A stretch of DNA of 59,848 bases from JBOFFC01 sp051648405 (GCA_051648405.1 JBOFFC010000048.1:1-59848); one strand, 5' to 3'. Shown: positions 7,158 through 16,404, counted from the stretch's first letter. The notes: generated from the sequence alone by a model not told the origin. Translations and numbers: made by a program.

Positions 7158-9137
7158 TCAGCGGGTGGCGGTCGCCGGCTGCACGGCCGTGTCGGTGCGG
7201 CCGTTCTCGCGCGAGGCCTGTTGCGGGCCTCGCTTGGCGGTCGCCTTAGCCGGGGCTTGCGACGTGCCGGCTAGGTAGTTGTCGATCCGCGCGTCGGAGC
7301 GGATCCGGGCGAACTCGTCGCTCATCGCCAGTCGGAGCTTCTTCTCGAACAGGTCCTGGCTGAGCACTTCCTGGACTTCTTCGGGGCGGACGTTGATCGG
7401 CTCGGTGCGCCCCTCGCAGCGGAGGATGATGTACTTGTCGCCGACCTGCGTGATGCCCGAGAGCTCTCCCTCGGCGAGGGCGAACGCCGCGCGCTCGAGT
7501 TGCGGCTGGCCCCCGTGTTGGCGCACCGGCGGGACCTCGCCCCGCAGGCTGCGGCTCGAGGGCTCGATCGAGTACTGCTCGGCGAGCTCGCCGAAGAACG
7601 CGACGGTCGGGTTCTGGCGGGCCTTGTCCCAGACCTCCTGGGCGCGACGCAGGTCCCCGAGCACGATCGCGCGGCAGCGGACGCGCTCGCCGTAGTTCGC
7701 CTCGAAGCCCTTCTGCAGGTCGTCGGCCGAGACCTCGACGCTCTGCTGCGTGAGCTTCTTGAGCGCCGCCGACGGCCACACCGAGTCGCGGACGTACATC
7801 TCGTAGCTGACTTCCTGCTCCTGGGTGGCCGCCTTGACCCACTTCGGCAGGTCGGGCTCGCCGCGCTCGTTGACCATCCCGGCCAAGACGGCGGCGTGCC
7901 CCATCTCGGCCTCGAGGTCCTGCTGCGCCACGGCCTGCTTCGTACGGTCGAGCTCTTGCCGCAGCAGCAGGTGCGAGACCTCGACCTCGAGCACCTCGTC
8001 GCCGTGGCGGGCGAGGCACTCGTCGCCGAGCTCTTGCATCGTGATCTGGTCGCCGTTGATCGTCGCCACGACCCCGGGCATCGCCTGCCGCAGGTCAGGG
8101 TTGTTGTAGACGTTTTGCACCGTCGCCGAGGACTGGAGCTTCGCGAACAGGTCGTTCGCCACGCCGCGGAGCTTGTCCTCGACGAGCGATTCCTCGAGCT
8201 CGGCGCGGACCTCGGCCAGCGGGACGTTGCGCGGCGGGATCCGCCCTTCGCACTTCAGCAGCGCGAACTGCGGCCCCACCTTAACGACCTGCGACACCTC
8301 GCCCGGCTTGAGCGCGAACGCGACCCGCTCGAGCGCCGGCTCGCCCGTGTGCTGGCGGATCGGCTGGATCATGCCACCGATGCTCGCGCTGTTGACGTCC
8401 TCCGAGTGCTGCATCGCGAGGCGTGCGAACTCGTCGGGGCGGGCGGCTGCTTCGCGCTGCACCTGCGTCGCCTTGGCCTCGTCGGATACTACCAGCAGCC
8501 GCGCCTGGACGGCCGCGCCGTAGCGCGTTGCGTACGCCTTCGACAGCTCGTCGTCGGTCGCCTTGAGGTCGCCGGCGGCCAGCTTGCGCAGCGCCAGCGT
8601 CGGCCACAGGATGTCGCGCTTGTATTCGGCCGCCGAGACGCCACGCTGGTTCTTCAGCAGCTCGAGCCACTGGTCGGAGGCGAGCTTGAAACGCTTCGCC
8701 ATCCGCTCGATCTCGGCGTTGAGCTCGTCGTCGGTCACCGCGACGCCGCGGTTGCGGCAGTGGTGCTCGATCAGCCGCTTGTTGACGATCCCCTCAAGGA
8801 CGTCTTCGCCGTGCCGCTCGACGCACGCCTGGGCGAGCGCCGTGCGGCTGATGTCCTGGCCGTTGACGATCGCCATCACGTCGTGGTTCGGCCCGACGGC
8901 GCGGGGCGACTCGGGCGCCTTGTGCGAGGCGTTGTCCGCCGCCGCCACCGAGGCGTCGCCGGCCTGGGCCGACGAGCCGATCGCGCCGCGGATCACGACG
9001 CAAACGGCGATCAGGGCGAGCGTCGCCCCGATCCCGCGCCACGGGAACGCCTTGCTCGGCGGCTGTGCGTTGGTCCGATCGTTGGGTGATCGGGTCGAAG
9101 TGGCGCGCTGGGCGCCGGCCGCTTCCTTGCGGGCCAT
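7158..9137 (-). CDS. Peptidylprolyl isomerase with two parvulin (SurA/PrsA-like) domains
   Basis: A 659-residue membrane-anchored periplasmic folding factor. After a basic N-terminus one membrane helix lies near residues 34-54 (TLALIAVCVVIRGAIG). Two SurA-like units follow, each a helical chaperone part beginning with a NGQDISR or NGDQITM motif and a parvulin domain. In each parvulin domain the sequence ends with a typical EVSQVV or ELSGITQV strand followed by a LLKCEGR or ILRCEGR strand. The start is the ATG at 9137, preceded by a GGAGGA box 6 bases upstream; the frame is open to 9263 but lacks such a site. It likely acts on exported outer-membrane or cell-wall proteins. A GC hairpin ends the transcript. 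Confidence 0.88.
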   Translation of the reverse strand: MARKEAAGAQRATSTRSPNDRTNAQPPSKAFPWRGIGATLALIAVCVVIRGAIGSSAQAGDASVAAADNASHKAPESPRAVGPNHDVMAIVNGQDISRTALAQACVERHGEDVLEGIVNKRLIEHHCRNRGVAVTDDELNAEIERMAKRFKLASDQWLELLKNQRGVSAAEYKRDILWPTLALRKLAAGDLKATDDELSKAYATRYGAAVQARLLVVSDEAKATQVQREAAARPDEFARLAMQHSEDVNSASIGGMIQPIRQHTGEPALERVAFALKPGEVSQVVKVGPQFALLKCEGRIPPRNVPLAEVRAELEESLVEDKLRGVANDLFAKLQSSATVQNVYNNPDLRQAMPGVVATINGDQITMQELGDECLARHGDEVLEVEVSHLLLRQELDRTKQAVAQQDLEAEMGHAAVLAGMVNERGEPDLPKWVKAATQEQEVSYEMYVRDSVWPSAALKKLTQQSVEVSADDLQKGFEANYGERVRCRAIVLGDLRRAQEVWDKARQNPTVAFFGELAEQYSIEPSSRSLRGEVPPVRQHGGQPQLERAAFALAEGELSGITQVGDKYIILRCEGRTEPINVRPEEVQEVLSQDLFEKKLRLAMSDEFARIRSDARIDNYLAGTSQAPAKATAKRGPQQASRENGRTDTAVQPATATR

Positions 9138-9299
9138 CGCTGCTCCTCCAATAAGCTTGCGGGTTGGGTCCAGCCGTGTCGAACCGGCGCGGCAAAGCGG
9201 AATGCGCCACGGGAGGCGCACCCCAAGCCGCACCGGCTCGCGGGGCCGCGAACCTACCACCACAGGGGAAACGAGAGAAGAGAAATCGCGAGTGACACA

Positions 9300-9329
9300 G
9301 GCGCATCTCCTGCTAGCAGAAGATGCGCC
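9300..9329 (-). terminator. Hairpin after ilvC
   Basis: A 30-base palindrome with arms GGCGCATCT and AGATGCGCC and a self-complementary centre CTGCTAGCAG; only one pair mismatches. On the minus strand it is followed by a T/C-rich tail and lies about 60 bases downstream of the ilvC stop, so it probably ends the ilvN-ilvC transcript. It also falls within the leader region of the downstream isomerase gene. Confidence 0.6.
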
Positions 9330-9386
9330 GCCCGAGAAAGCGGATTGGCAGGGATCGACTACGTTGCGTTGTGCCGCCGTCGGCGG

Positions 9387-10427
9387 TCAATCGACTTCCT
9401 TCTCGGCGATCCAGCTCATCATGCGGCGTAGCTCCTTGCCGACCACCTCGACGCCGTGCAGGCGTTCGCGCCGGCGCGTGGCTTTGAACATCGGGGCGCC
9501 GGCTTTGTTCTCGAGCATCCAGTCGCGGGCGAAGCGGCCCGACTGGATGTCTTCCAGCACACGCTTCATCTCGGCCTTCGTCTCCTCGGTGATGATCCGC
9601 GGGCCCGTCTTGTAGTCGCCGTACTCGGCCGTGTTGCTAACGCTGTAGCGCATGTAGCTGAGGCCCCCCTGGTAGAAGAGGTCGACGATCAGCTTCACCT
9701 CGTGCATGCACTCGAAGTAGGCCATCTCCGGCTGGTAGCCCGCCTCGACAAGGGTCTCGAAGCCCGCCTTGATCAGCTCGCTGAGGCCGCCGCAGAGGAC
9801 CGCCTGCTCGCCGAACAGGTCGGTCTCGGTCTCTTCCGCAAACGTGGTGCGGATCACGCCGCCGCGGGTGCCGCCGACCCCCTTGGCGTACGCCATGCCG
9901 ATCTTGAAGACGTCGGACGACACGTCCGACATGTCGTCGTCGCTGCCGACCGTTCCCCCCTTGCGGGTGGCGATCAGGCAGGGGACGCCGCCGCCGGCGA
10001 CGTACTCGCTACGCACGAGGTGCCCCGGGCCCTTGGGGGCCACCAGCAGCAGATCGACCCCCTTGGGGGGCTCGATCAGGCCGAAGTGCAGGTTGAACCC
10101 GTGCGAGCACATCAGCACGTCGCCCGGCTTGAGGTTCGTCAGCACGTCGGCCTTGTAGACGTCGGCCTGCAGCTCGTCGGGGAGCAGCATGTTGATGACC
10201 TGCGCCTGCTTAGCAGCCTCGGCCGCCGAGACGGGCTCGAAGCCGTGGCTCTTCGCCAGGTCGTAGTTCTTGCCGCCGGGCCGCTGGCCGACCACCACCT
10301 TCACGCCGCTGTCGCGCAGGTTCTGGGCCTGGGCGTGCCCCTGCGAGCCGTAGCCGATGACCGCCACGGTCTTGCCCGCGAGGGCCTTCATGTCGGCGTC
10401 GGCGTCGTAGTAGATCTTGGCGGCCAT
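9387..10427 (-). CDS. ilvC: Ketol-acid reductoisomerase
   Basis: A 346-residue class I enzyme of valine and isoleucine synthesis that isomerises and reduces acetolactate with NAD(P)H. The Rossmann motif is VIGYGSQGHAQAQNLRDSG. CSHGFNLHFG and VAPKGPGHLVR supply catalytic His and Lys. The metal-binding acidic residues sit in EETETDLFGEQAVLCGG and in the C-terminal helical knot. Length matches the short class I form. It lies downstream of ilvN in the same direction, separated by a 155-base gap filled by a dispersed repeat. No ilvB (large acetolactate synthase subunit) is in the window. Confidence 0.97.
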   Translation of the reverse strand: MAAKIYYDADADMKALAGKTVAVIGYGSQGHAQAQNLRDSGVKVVVGQRPGGKNYDLAKSHGFEPVSAAEAAKQAQVINMLLPDELQADVYKADVLTNLKPGDVLMCSHGFNLHFGLIEPPKGVDLLLVAPKGPGHLVRSEYVAGGGVPCLIATRKGGTVGSDDDMSDVSSDVFKIGMAYAKGVGGTRGGVIRTTFAEETETDLFGEQAVLCGGLSELIKAGFETLVEAGYQPEMAYFECMHEVKLIVDLFYQGGLSYMRYSVSNTAEYGDYKTGPRIITEETKAEMKRVLEDIQSGRFARDWMLENKAGAPMFKATRRRERLHGVEVVGKELRRMMSWIAEKEVD

Positions 10428-10479
10428 GGCGCGGTCTGATGGGTTGGGGGCGTCTGGGTTGGGTTGGCCCCGCGTGCGG

Positions 10480-10582
10480 GGCGAATGCGGAATGCGGAGG
10501 TCGGAATGCGGAGTCTAAGGAAGCACGCTCGGCGCTGCGTCGGGCTCATTCCGCCTTCGGCCTTCCGACTTCCGCATTTCGT
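10480..10582. repeat. Dispersed repeat family B, imperfect inverted repeat
   Basis: The left part carries GCGAATGCGGAATGCGGAGG and then a TCGGAATGCGGAGTC unit. The right part (about 10544-10582) reads GGCCTTCCGACTTCCGCATT and is its imperfect reverse complement. The right arm ends immediately before the ilvN stop codon at 10585-10583. A second copy of the left unit lies at about 14466-14500. The arrangement would fold into a long hairpin between ilvN and ilvC. Confidence 0.7.
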
Positions 10583-11089
10583 TCACTCGGCCGGCACGCC
10601 CGGTGTCGGGCGGGAGACGGTGCGCACCATCGCGATGCGGCCCGTGCGGCACAGCTCGAGGATGCCGAAGGGGCGCATCATGTCGATAAAGGCCTGCACC
10701 TTTTTCTCTTGGCCGGAAAGCTCGATCATCATCTCGTCGGGGGCGACGTCGACGACCCGCCCGCGGAAGATCGACGTGATTTCGCGGATCTCGGTGCGAA
10801 CCCCCTGGGGCGCCCGGACCTTGATCAGCATCAGGTCGCGTTCGACGTAGTCCTGGCCGCTGACGTCATCGACGCGGACGACGGTGACGATCTTTTCGAG
10901 CTGGCGGCGGACCTGCTCGAGGATGCTGTCGTCGCCGACGACGACGAACGTCATCCGCGAGAAGCGCGGGTCCTCGGTCTCGCCGACCGCCAGGCTGTGG
11001 ATGTTGTAAGCCCGCGACGCCAGCATCCCGGCCACGTGGGCCAGCACACCGGGGACGTTCTGGACGAGTGCCGACAGGACGTGACGCAT
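10583..11089 (-). CDS. ilvN: Acetolactate synthase small (regulatory) subunit
   Basis: A 167-residue regulatory subunit. The N-terminal ACT domain reads SALVQNVPGVLAHVAGMLASRAYNIHSLAVG in pieces and is followed by a second ACT-like half (QEKKVQAFIDMMRPFGILELCRTGRIAM). It would bind valine and restrain and activate the catalytic subunit IlvB, which is not in the window. The ATG at 11089 is chosen; the frame is open to 11248 but that part is low-complexity and lies in a divergent spacer. It precedes ilvC on the same strand. Confidence 0.94.
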   Translation of the reverse strand: MRHVLSALVQNVPGVLAHVAGMLASRAYNIHSLAVGETEDPRFSRMTFVVVGDDSILEQVRRQLEKIVTVVRVDDVSGQDYVERDLMLIKVRAPQGVRTEIREITSIFRGRVVDVAPDEMMIELSGQEKKVQAFIDMMRPFGILELCRTGRIAMVRTVSRPTPGVPAE

Positions 11090-11330
11090 GACAAGCGCTA
11101 GGAGTTGCGGCCGGGGGCGTGGGTTCGCGCGCCCCAGCCGACACCGCCCGGGACTGGCAAGTCCGGCATCGTAACTGGGGCCCCAGGGGGCCGCAACCAG
11201 CGGGGGCGGCGGATACAGAACGGGCACGCCGATCGGGTAGACTCGCATCGACCGCCCAGGGCCCGGACCTCAGCCGGCCGGACCGCCCCGGGGGGGTCCG
11301 CAGCCTTCTCCCCAACGGACCGAGGAGTCG

Positions 11331-12710
11331 ATGAGCGAGCTCTCCACGAATCGCCCCAATCGCCGCGGTTTCCTCAAAGCGGCGGCGGCGACCGCCCCGT
11401 TGTTTCTACCGGCGCACGTCCTCGGACGGGGCGCCACGCCCCCCAGCGAGCGGGTCAACGTCGGCCTGATCGGGCTGGGTGGCAGGTGCCACGAGCTTGC
11501 GCAGCACTGCCGCGGCGTGGCCGACATGCGAATCGCCGCGGTCTCGGACTGCGTTCCGCAGCGCCTCGAATCGATGCTCGCCGCAGGGGGACGCGACCAA
11601 GGGTGGAAGGGTTACCTCGACTTCCGCGAAATGATCGAGAAGGAGCGGCTCGACGCCGTCATGGTCGAGACCACCACCCACGCCCGCGCTTGGGTGACTT
11701 GCCACGCCATGGCCGCCGGAATGGACGTCTACGTCGAAAAGCCGATGGCCCTCACGATCGCCGAAGGTCGCGCGATGGTGACGGCCGCCCGCCGCCATGG
11801 CCGCGTAACGCAGGTGGGGACCCAGCAGCGGTCGATCCCCCTCAACAACTGGGCCAGCGACCTCGTGAAGGGGGGCGCTATCGGCAAGGTCAGGACCGTC
11901 CTCGCGGGGAACTTCGTGGGGCCCGTCCGATGGTCGCCGAAGCCCGAGACCAACGCCCCCGCCGACGCAGCCGCCTGGTGGGACGTCTGGACCAACCAAG
12001 CCGAGCTACGCCCCTACCACCAAGACCTGCACTACGGCTGGATGACCTGGTGGGACTACGACGGCGGGGGGCGGTGCTTCGGGGTGACGGGCTGGGGCGC
12101 CCATAGCCTGGACCAGGTGAACCGCGCCCTGGGGACCGACGAAACGGGTCCCGTGGAGATCATCCTCGACGAGGCCGTGGCGGACGAGTCGTGCGGCAAG
12201 CACGACCCGCGGCGTCCCCCGCGCGAAGAGACAGGCGCCGCGTACTACAAGTTAACCCGCGACGTCGTGGGGCCGCGCGCCGAAGTGCGGATGCGGTTCG
12301 CCGGCGGGACCGAGCTCCGGCTGAACCTCGACGGCGACCGCGGCCCCGGCCTCGGGGCGATCTTCGTCGGCGAGGGGGGCAAGATCGAGATCAACCGCGA
12401 CAAGGTCGCCGCGAACCCGCGCGAGCTTCTCGAGGCGGAGGAGAGCCCCGGGGCGCTACGCGTCCCCGAGAACCAGCCGCACCTCGAGGACTGGGTCTCG
12501 TGCATCAAGTCGCGCCGGAAGTGCAACGCCGACATCGAGTACGGCCAGCGGGCATCGACGTTGTGTTACCTGGTGAACATCGCCCGCGAGGTCGGCCGCG
12601 TTGGCGAGCCGCTGAAGTGGGACCCCGTCGCCGAGCGGTTCACGAATTGCGATGAAGGAAACGCCCTGCTGTCGCGGCCGCGGCGGAGGGGGTTTGAGCT
12701 ACCTGCGTAG
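11331..12710 (+). CDS. Tat-exported Gfo/Idh/MocA-family oxidoreductase
   Basis: A 459-residue NAD(P)-dependent sugar or inositol-type oxidoreductase. The N-terminus carries a twin-arginine signal (NRRGFLKAAAATAPLFLPAH), so it is folded in the cytoplasm and exported with its cofactor. The Rossmann fold starts at VNVGLIGLGGRC, the family signature is VYVEKPMALT, and the C-terminal alpha/beta domain follows (GAIGKVRTVLAGN, then WWDVWTNQAELRPYH). Secreted Gfo/Idh proteins of this kind are expanded in Planctomycetota and linked to glycan breakdown. It is divergent from ilvN and probably co-transcribed with the DUF1080 gene 61 bases downstream. Confidence 0.92.
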   Translation: MSELSTNRPNRRGFLKAAAATAPLFLPAHVLGRGATPPSERVNVGLIGLGGRCHELAQHCRGVADMRIAAVSDCVPQRLESMLAAGGRDQGWKGYLDFREMIEKERLDAVMVETTTHARAWVTCHAMAAGMDVYVEKPMALTIAEGRAMVTAARRHGRVTQVGTQQRSIPLNNWASDLVKGGAIGKVRTVLAGNFVGPVRWSPKPETNAPADAAAWWDVWTNQAELRPYHQDLHYGWMTWWDYDGGGRCFGVTGWGAHSLDQVNRALGTDETGPVEIILDEAVADESCGKHDPRRPPREETGAAYYKLTRDVVGPRAEVRMRFAGGTELRLNLDGDRGPGLGAIFVGEGGKIEINRDKVAANPRELLEAEESPGALRVPENQPHLEDWVSCIKSRRKCNADIEYGQRASTLCYLVNIAREVGRVGEPLKWDPVAERFTNCDEGNALLSRPRRRGFELPA

Positions 12711-12771
12711 GGCCTCCCGAGCGCCGCCACCCGTCCCCCACGACCCGCCCCTTTTTGCGATCGAGCCCCCG

Positions 12772-13470
12772 ATGCGAGCCAACTTTCTCAGCTCGTTCGT
12801 CGTTGTCCTGGGGACGGCGCTGACTGCGACCGCGCTCGCTGGCGTCCAGCCAGACTTCGTCCCGATCTTCAACGGCCGTGACCTCGAAGGCTGGGCGGGC
12901 GATCCTGCCGTGTGGCGAGTCGAGAACGGTGCGATCGTCGGCGAATCGACCCCCGAGCGTCCCGTCGAGCGAACCCAGTACCTGTTCTGGGAGCGGGGCA
13001 AGCCGGCCAACTTCGTCTTGCGGGCTGAGGTCCGGCTGGTGGGCGGCAACTCGGGGATCCAGTTCCGCAGCAAACGGCTGCCCGACTTCGACGCGGACGG
13101 CTACCAAGCCGACTACGACGCCGAAGGCCTGAACGTGGGCTGCCTCTACCAGCCGGCCCGGCACATTTTCGTGAACCGCGGTCAGCGGGTGGCCGTGCTC
13201 CCCGACGGGGCGCGCACGGAGGAGCGGTTCGCCGACTCGGACGATCTGCTGGCGGGCTTCGACGCCACGAGCTGGCAGACCTACGAGATCGAAGCCGAGG
13301 GGAGCCGGCTGACGCTCCGCCTAGACGGCGAGCTGATGTGCGAGGTGGACGACCGCCACGCCGAGCACTCACTCTACAACGGGGTGATCGCCTTGCAGGT
13401 TCACCAGGGGCCCCCGATGCGGGTCGAGTACCGAGAAATCTCGCTGCTTGACCACTCGGCGCCGCGTTGA
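12772..13470 (+). CDS. DUF1080 (3-keto-disaccharide hydrolase-like) secreted protein
   Basis: A 232-residue exported protein. The first ATG with a signal peptide is at 12772 (MRANFLSSFVVVLGTALTAT, cleavage near ALAG). The mature part begins FVPIFNGRDLEGWAGD, the DUF1080 opening, and contains GGNSGIQFRS and DGELMCEVDD, the concanavalin-like core of the family. DUF1080 members include enzymes that cut 3-keto-glucosides, which fits the Gfo/Idh oxidoreductase encoded immediately upstream: one could make, the other split, a 3-keto sugar. That link is inference. Confidence 0.9.
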   Translation: MRANFLSSFVVVLGTALTATALAGVQPDFVPIFNGRDLEGWAGDPAVWRVENGAIVGESTPERPVERTQYLFWERGKPANFVLRAEVRLVGGNSGIQFRSKRLPDFDADGYQADYDAEGLNVGCLYQPARHIFVNRGQRVAVLPDGARTEERFADSDDLLAGFDATSWQTYEIEAEGSRLTLRLDGELMCEVDDRHAEHSLYNGVIALQVHQGPPMRVEYREISLLDHSAPR

Positions 13471-13679
13471 CCCCCGGCCCGCAGGCCGGTACCTTGTGGG
13501 GCTCGCCGGGGGCCGATTGGCCCGACTCTCGGCGGCGTGACCGCGGCACGGGTTGCCGCGGCCGCAGCAGTCCCCCAGGCCGCCGCGAAGCAAACGCCGG
13601 AGCGGAACAACGGTCCCCGACCTTCCGTCGGGGCGCCGCACGCCGGTGTGCCCAACCGCTCTTAGGAAAGCACCCCCCT

Positions 13680-14462
13680 ATGTCAGCCACGCTCGTCAAG
13701 GACCTGGTCGAAGCAGGCGCCCACTTCGGCCACCGCGCCAGCCGCTGGAACCCGAAGATGCGGCCGTACATTTACGCGCGCCGCAACCTGATCCACATCA
13801 TCGACGTCCGCGAGACGGTCCGCGGCCTGCTGCGGGCCAAGAAGTACCTTGCCGACGTTTCCGGACGTGGCAGCCTGATCCTGTTCGTCGGAACCAAGCG
13901 CCAGGGCGCCGAGACGATCGAGCGCGAGGCGGGGCGCTGCGGGATGCCGTTCGTCGCCCAGCGCTGGCTCGGCGGCACGCTGACCAACTTCCGTACGATC
14001 CGCGACCGGCTGGGCCGGCTCGAGGAGCTCGAGAAGATCCGCCAGAGCGAGGCCCTGCTCACTTACTCGAAGAAGATGCAGTCGCAGCTCGCCCGCGAGT
14101 ACAAGAACATCTTCCGCAACCTGAACGGCATGCGGACGATGACGCGGCTCCCCGAGTGCTTGGTGGTCGTCGATCCCAAGAAGGAGAAGAACGCCGTCAA
14201 GGAGGCCAAGGCGCTGGGCATCACGGTTGTGTCGCTGATCGACACCGACTGCGACCCCGACATGGTCGACCTGCCGATCCCCGGCAACGACGACAGCATG
14301 CGTTCGATCGAGCTGATCGTGAAGCTGCTGGCCGACGCGGTCGCGGCGGGCAAGGCCCGGGCGACGATCCAACAGCAGGTTTCCAGCGAGGGCGCCGACG
14401 CCCGCGCGACGGCCGCCGCGGCGATGGCCGAGAAAGCCGAAGAACCGGTTGCCGCGAGCTGA
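13680..14462 (+). CDS. rpsB: 30S ribosomal protein S2
   Basis: A 260-residue ribosomal protein. Signature stretches are EAGAHFGHRASRWNPKM at the N-terminus, IHIIDVRET, WLGGTLTNFRTI and the C-terminal LIDTDCDPDMVDLPIPGND. The start is the ATG at 13680; the frame is open upstream but not S2-like. About 40 Ala/Glu-rich residues extend the C-terminus. It begins the conserved rpsB-tsf-pyrH-frr order. A 209-base leader separates it from the DUF1080 gene. Confidence 0.98.
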   Translation: MSATLVKDLVEAGAHFGHRASRWNPKMRPYIYARRNLIHIIDVRETVRGLLRAKKYLADVSGRGSLILFVGTKRQGAETIEREAGRCGMPFVAQRWLGGTLTNFRTIRDRLGRLEELEKIRQSEALLTYSKKMQSQLAREYKNIFRNLNGMRTMTRLPECLVVVDPKKEKNAVKEAKALGITVVSLIDTDCDPDMVDLPIPGNDDSMRSIELIVKLLADAVAAGKARATIQQQVSSEGADARATAAAAMAEKAEEPVAAS

Positions 14463-14465
14463 CGC

Positions 14466-14500
14466 TCGGCGCGAATGCGGAGGTCGGAAGGCGGAGTTCG
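14466..14500 (+). repeat. Dispersed repeat family B, second copy
   Basis: Starting a few bases after the rpsB stop, the sequence GCGAATGCGGAGGTCGGAAG matches the left part of the repeat at 10480-10515 almost base for base. A weak complementary CTGCCTTCGTGCTCCGC follows at about 14525, so it may also fold. It fills much of the rpsB-tsf gap. Confidence 0.6.
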
Positions 14501-14624
14501 GGATCACCGGACGAAGCGCGTTCTCTGCCTTCGTGCTCCGCGATGTCGATCCCCGCTTCCGCTCGAGCACCCCGCTGCCGGAGCGCTCGCAATCGAGCCC
14601 CCGCCAACCCACCGAGGACTACCC

Positions 14625-15461
14625 ATGGCTGAGATCACCGCGGCACTGGTGAAGGAGCTGCGCGACGAGACGCAGCTCCCGATGATGGACTGCAAGAAGG
14701 CGCTCGTCGAAGCGGGGGGCGACAAAGAGGCCGCCAAGCAGGCGCTGCGCGAGAAGGGGGTCAAGCTGATGGACGGTCGCCGCGACCGCGCCACCGAGGA
14801 AGGCCGCATCGCCGCCTACGCCAGCATCGCCGGCAAGGTTGGGGCGATCATCGAGTTGCAGGTCGAGTCGGCGCCGGTCGCCACCAACGAGGACGTGATC
14901 CGCTTGGCGAACGACCTGGCGAAGCAGCTCGCCACGGGCCCGGGCGCCGCGACGGCCGATGCCCTGTGGGACCAACCCTCGCCGAGCGACGCGGGCAAGA
15001 CCCTCCGCGAAGTGAAGGAAGTCCTTGAGAACCGCATCCGCGAGGTCTTCAAGCTGGCGCGGGTCCACCGCGTCGCCGGGCCCTGCGGCGCGTACGTCCA
15101 CTTCGACGGCAAGAGCGGCGTGCTGCTCGAGGTCGAGGGGGGGACCGACGAAGTCGCCAAGGACGTCAGCATGCACGTCGCCGCGATGAAGCCGCTCGCG
15201 ACGAACGCCGACGAGCTCGACCCGGCCGACGTGGCCCGCGAACGCGCGACACTGGTCGAGGCCGCCCGCGCCGAAGGGAAGCCCGACAACATCATCGAGA
15301 AGATGGTCGATGGGCGGATGCGGAACTATTACGCCGAGAAGGTCCTCTCCGAGCAGCCGTTCGTGAAGGACGACAAGCAGACGGTCGGCAAGTACGCCGC
15401 CGCCGCCGGCATGAAGCTCAAAGGCTTCTCGATGTGGCGCCTCGGCGAGACCAGCGCGTGA
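14625..15461 (+). CDS. tsf: Translation elongation factor Ts
   Basis: A 278-residue guanine-nucleotide exchange factor for EF-Tu. The N-terminal UBA-like domain is plain (ALVKELRDETQLPMMDCKKAL) and the core repeats follow, with VHFDGKSGVLLEVEGGTDE and the C-terminal EQPFVKDDKQTVGKY. The segment that in most bacteria reads NCETDFVAR is here VESAPVATNEDV, so the Asp-Phe pair that contacts the EF-Tu magnesium site in E. coli is absent. Start ATG at 14625. It ends at a textbook intrinsic terminator, so rpsB-tsf form one transcript. Confidence 0.97.
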   Translation: MAEITAALVKELRDETQLPMMDCKKALVEAGGDKEAAKQALREKGVKLMDGRRDRATEEGRIAAYASIAGKVGAIIELQVESAPVATNEDVIRLANDLAKQLATGPGAATADALWDQPSPSDAGKTLREVKEVLENRIREVFKLARVHRVAGPCGAYVHFDGKSGVLLEVEGGTDEVAKDVSMHVAAMKPLATNADELDPADVARERATLVEAARAEGKPDNIIEKMVDGRMRNYYAEKVLSEQPFVKDDKQTVGKYAAAAGMKLKGFSMWRLGETSA

Positions 15462-15489
15462 AGGCCCGATCGCGACCGATTCCAAACCA

Positions 15490-15527
15490 AAGCCCGCCGC
15501 GAGCAGCCGCTCGCGGCGGGCTTTTTT
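15490..15527 (+). terminator. Rho-independent terminator of rpsB-tsf
   Basis: A perfect 15-base stem (15490-15504 with 15509-15523), loop AGCC, followed by a run of six T residues (15522-15527). It begins 28 bases after the tsf stop. Confidence 0.92.
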
Positions 15528-15654
15528 GTTTGGCCGGCTCGGCCCCTCGCTTCCCCCCGCCGGCCTTTGGCGTCGGCGCCGCGGCGCAGTAAACTCCGTC
15601 GAGAATCCGCTGCGCTCGTTGGCGGCCCCCCGCGACTCTGCCCCCCGACCCTGC

Positions 15655-16404
15655 ATGTCCGCCGCTGAAAAAGGCCCCTACCAGCGGATCATCCTCAAGC
15701 TTTCCGGGGAGAGCTTCGTCCCCCCCGGGCAACGCGGCATCAGCATGACCGAGGTCGTGCACATCGCCGACCAGGTCTTCAAAGCGGCCAAACAGGGGGT
15801 GCAGATCGGCATCGTGATCGGCGGGGGGAACATCCTCCGCGGGGCCCAGTTTGCGGCCGGCGCCAACCGCATCCACGAGGCCACCAGCCACTACATGGGG
15901 ATGCTCGCCACGGTCATTAACGGGCTGGCGCTGCAGGACGCGCTCGAATCGTTGGGGGCCGAGACGCGGCTGATGACGGCCATCAAGATGGACGGCGTCG
16001 CCGAGCCGTACATCCGTCGTCGTGCTTCGCGGCACCTCGAGAAAGGGCGCCTGGTGATCTTCGCCGCGGGGACCGGGGCGCCGTTCGTCACGACCGACAC
16101 GGCCGCCGCCCAGAAGGCGCTCGAGCTCGAGTGCGACATCCTGATGAAGGCGACGCGCGTCGATGGCGTCTACAGCGACGATCCTGAGACCAACCCCCAC
16201 GCCGTCCGCTACGACGAGCTGACCTACCAGCAGGTGCGCGAGAAAGAGCTGCGTGTGATGGACTCGACCGCCATCGCCCATTGCATGGAGCACGACCTGC
16301 CGATCTTGGTGTTCAACTACCGCACCGATGGCAACATCGAGCGTGCGGTGCGCGGCGAGCCGATCGGCACGCGGGTCGTCCGTCGCGACGCTGCGAAGGC
16401 TTAG
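15655..16404 (+). CDS. pyrH: UMP kinase
   Basis: A 249-residue amino-acid-kinase-fold enzyme that phosphorylates UMP to UDP with ATP. Family segments: RIILKLSGESF at the N-terminus, VIGGGNILRG, MGMLATVINGLALQDALE, VIFAAGTGAPFVTTDTAA and KATRVDGVYSDDPETNPHA. Residues after the last motif (ELRVMDSTAIAHCMEHDLPILVFN) are typical. The ATG at 15655 is chosen because the kinase fold starts a few residues later. It lies after the tsf terminator and 124 bases before frr. Confidence 0.98.
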   Translation: MSAAEKGPYQRIILKLSGESFVPPGQRGISMTEVVHIADQVFKAAKQGVQIGIVIGGGNILRGAQFAAGANRIHEATSHYMGMLATVINGLALQDALESLGAETRLMTAIKMDGVAEPYIRRRASRHLEKGRLVIFAAGTGAPFVTTDTAAAQKALELECDILMKATRVDGVYSDDPETNPHAVRYDELTYQQVREKELRVMDSTAIAHCMEHDLPILVFNYRTDGNIERAVRGEPIGTRVVRRDAAKA

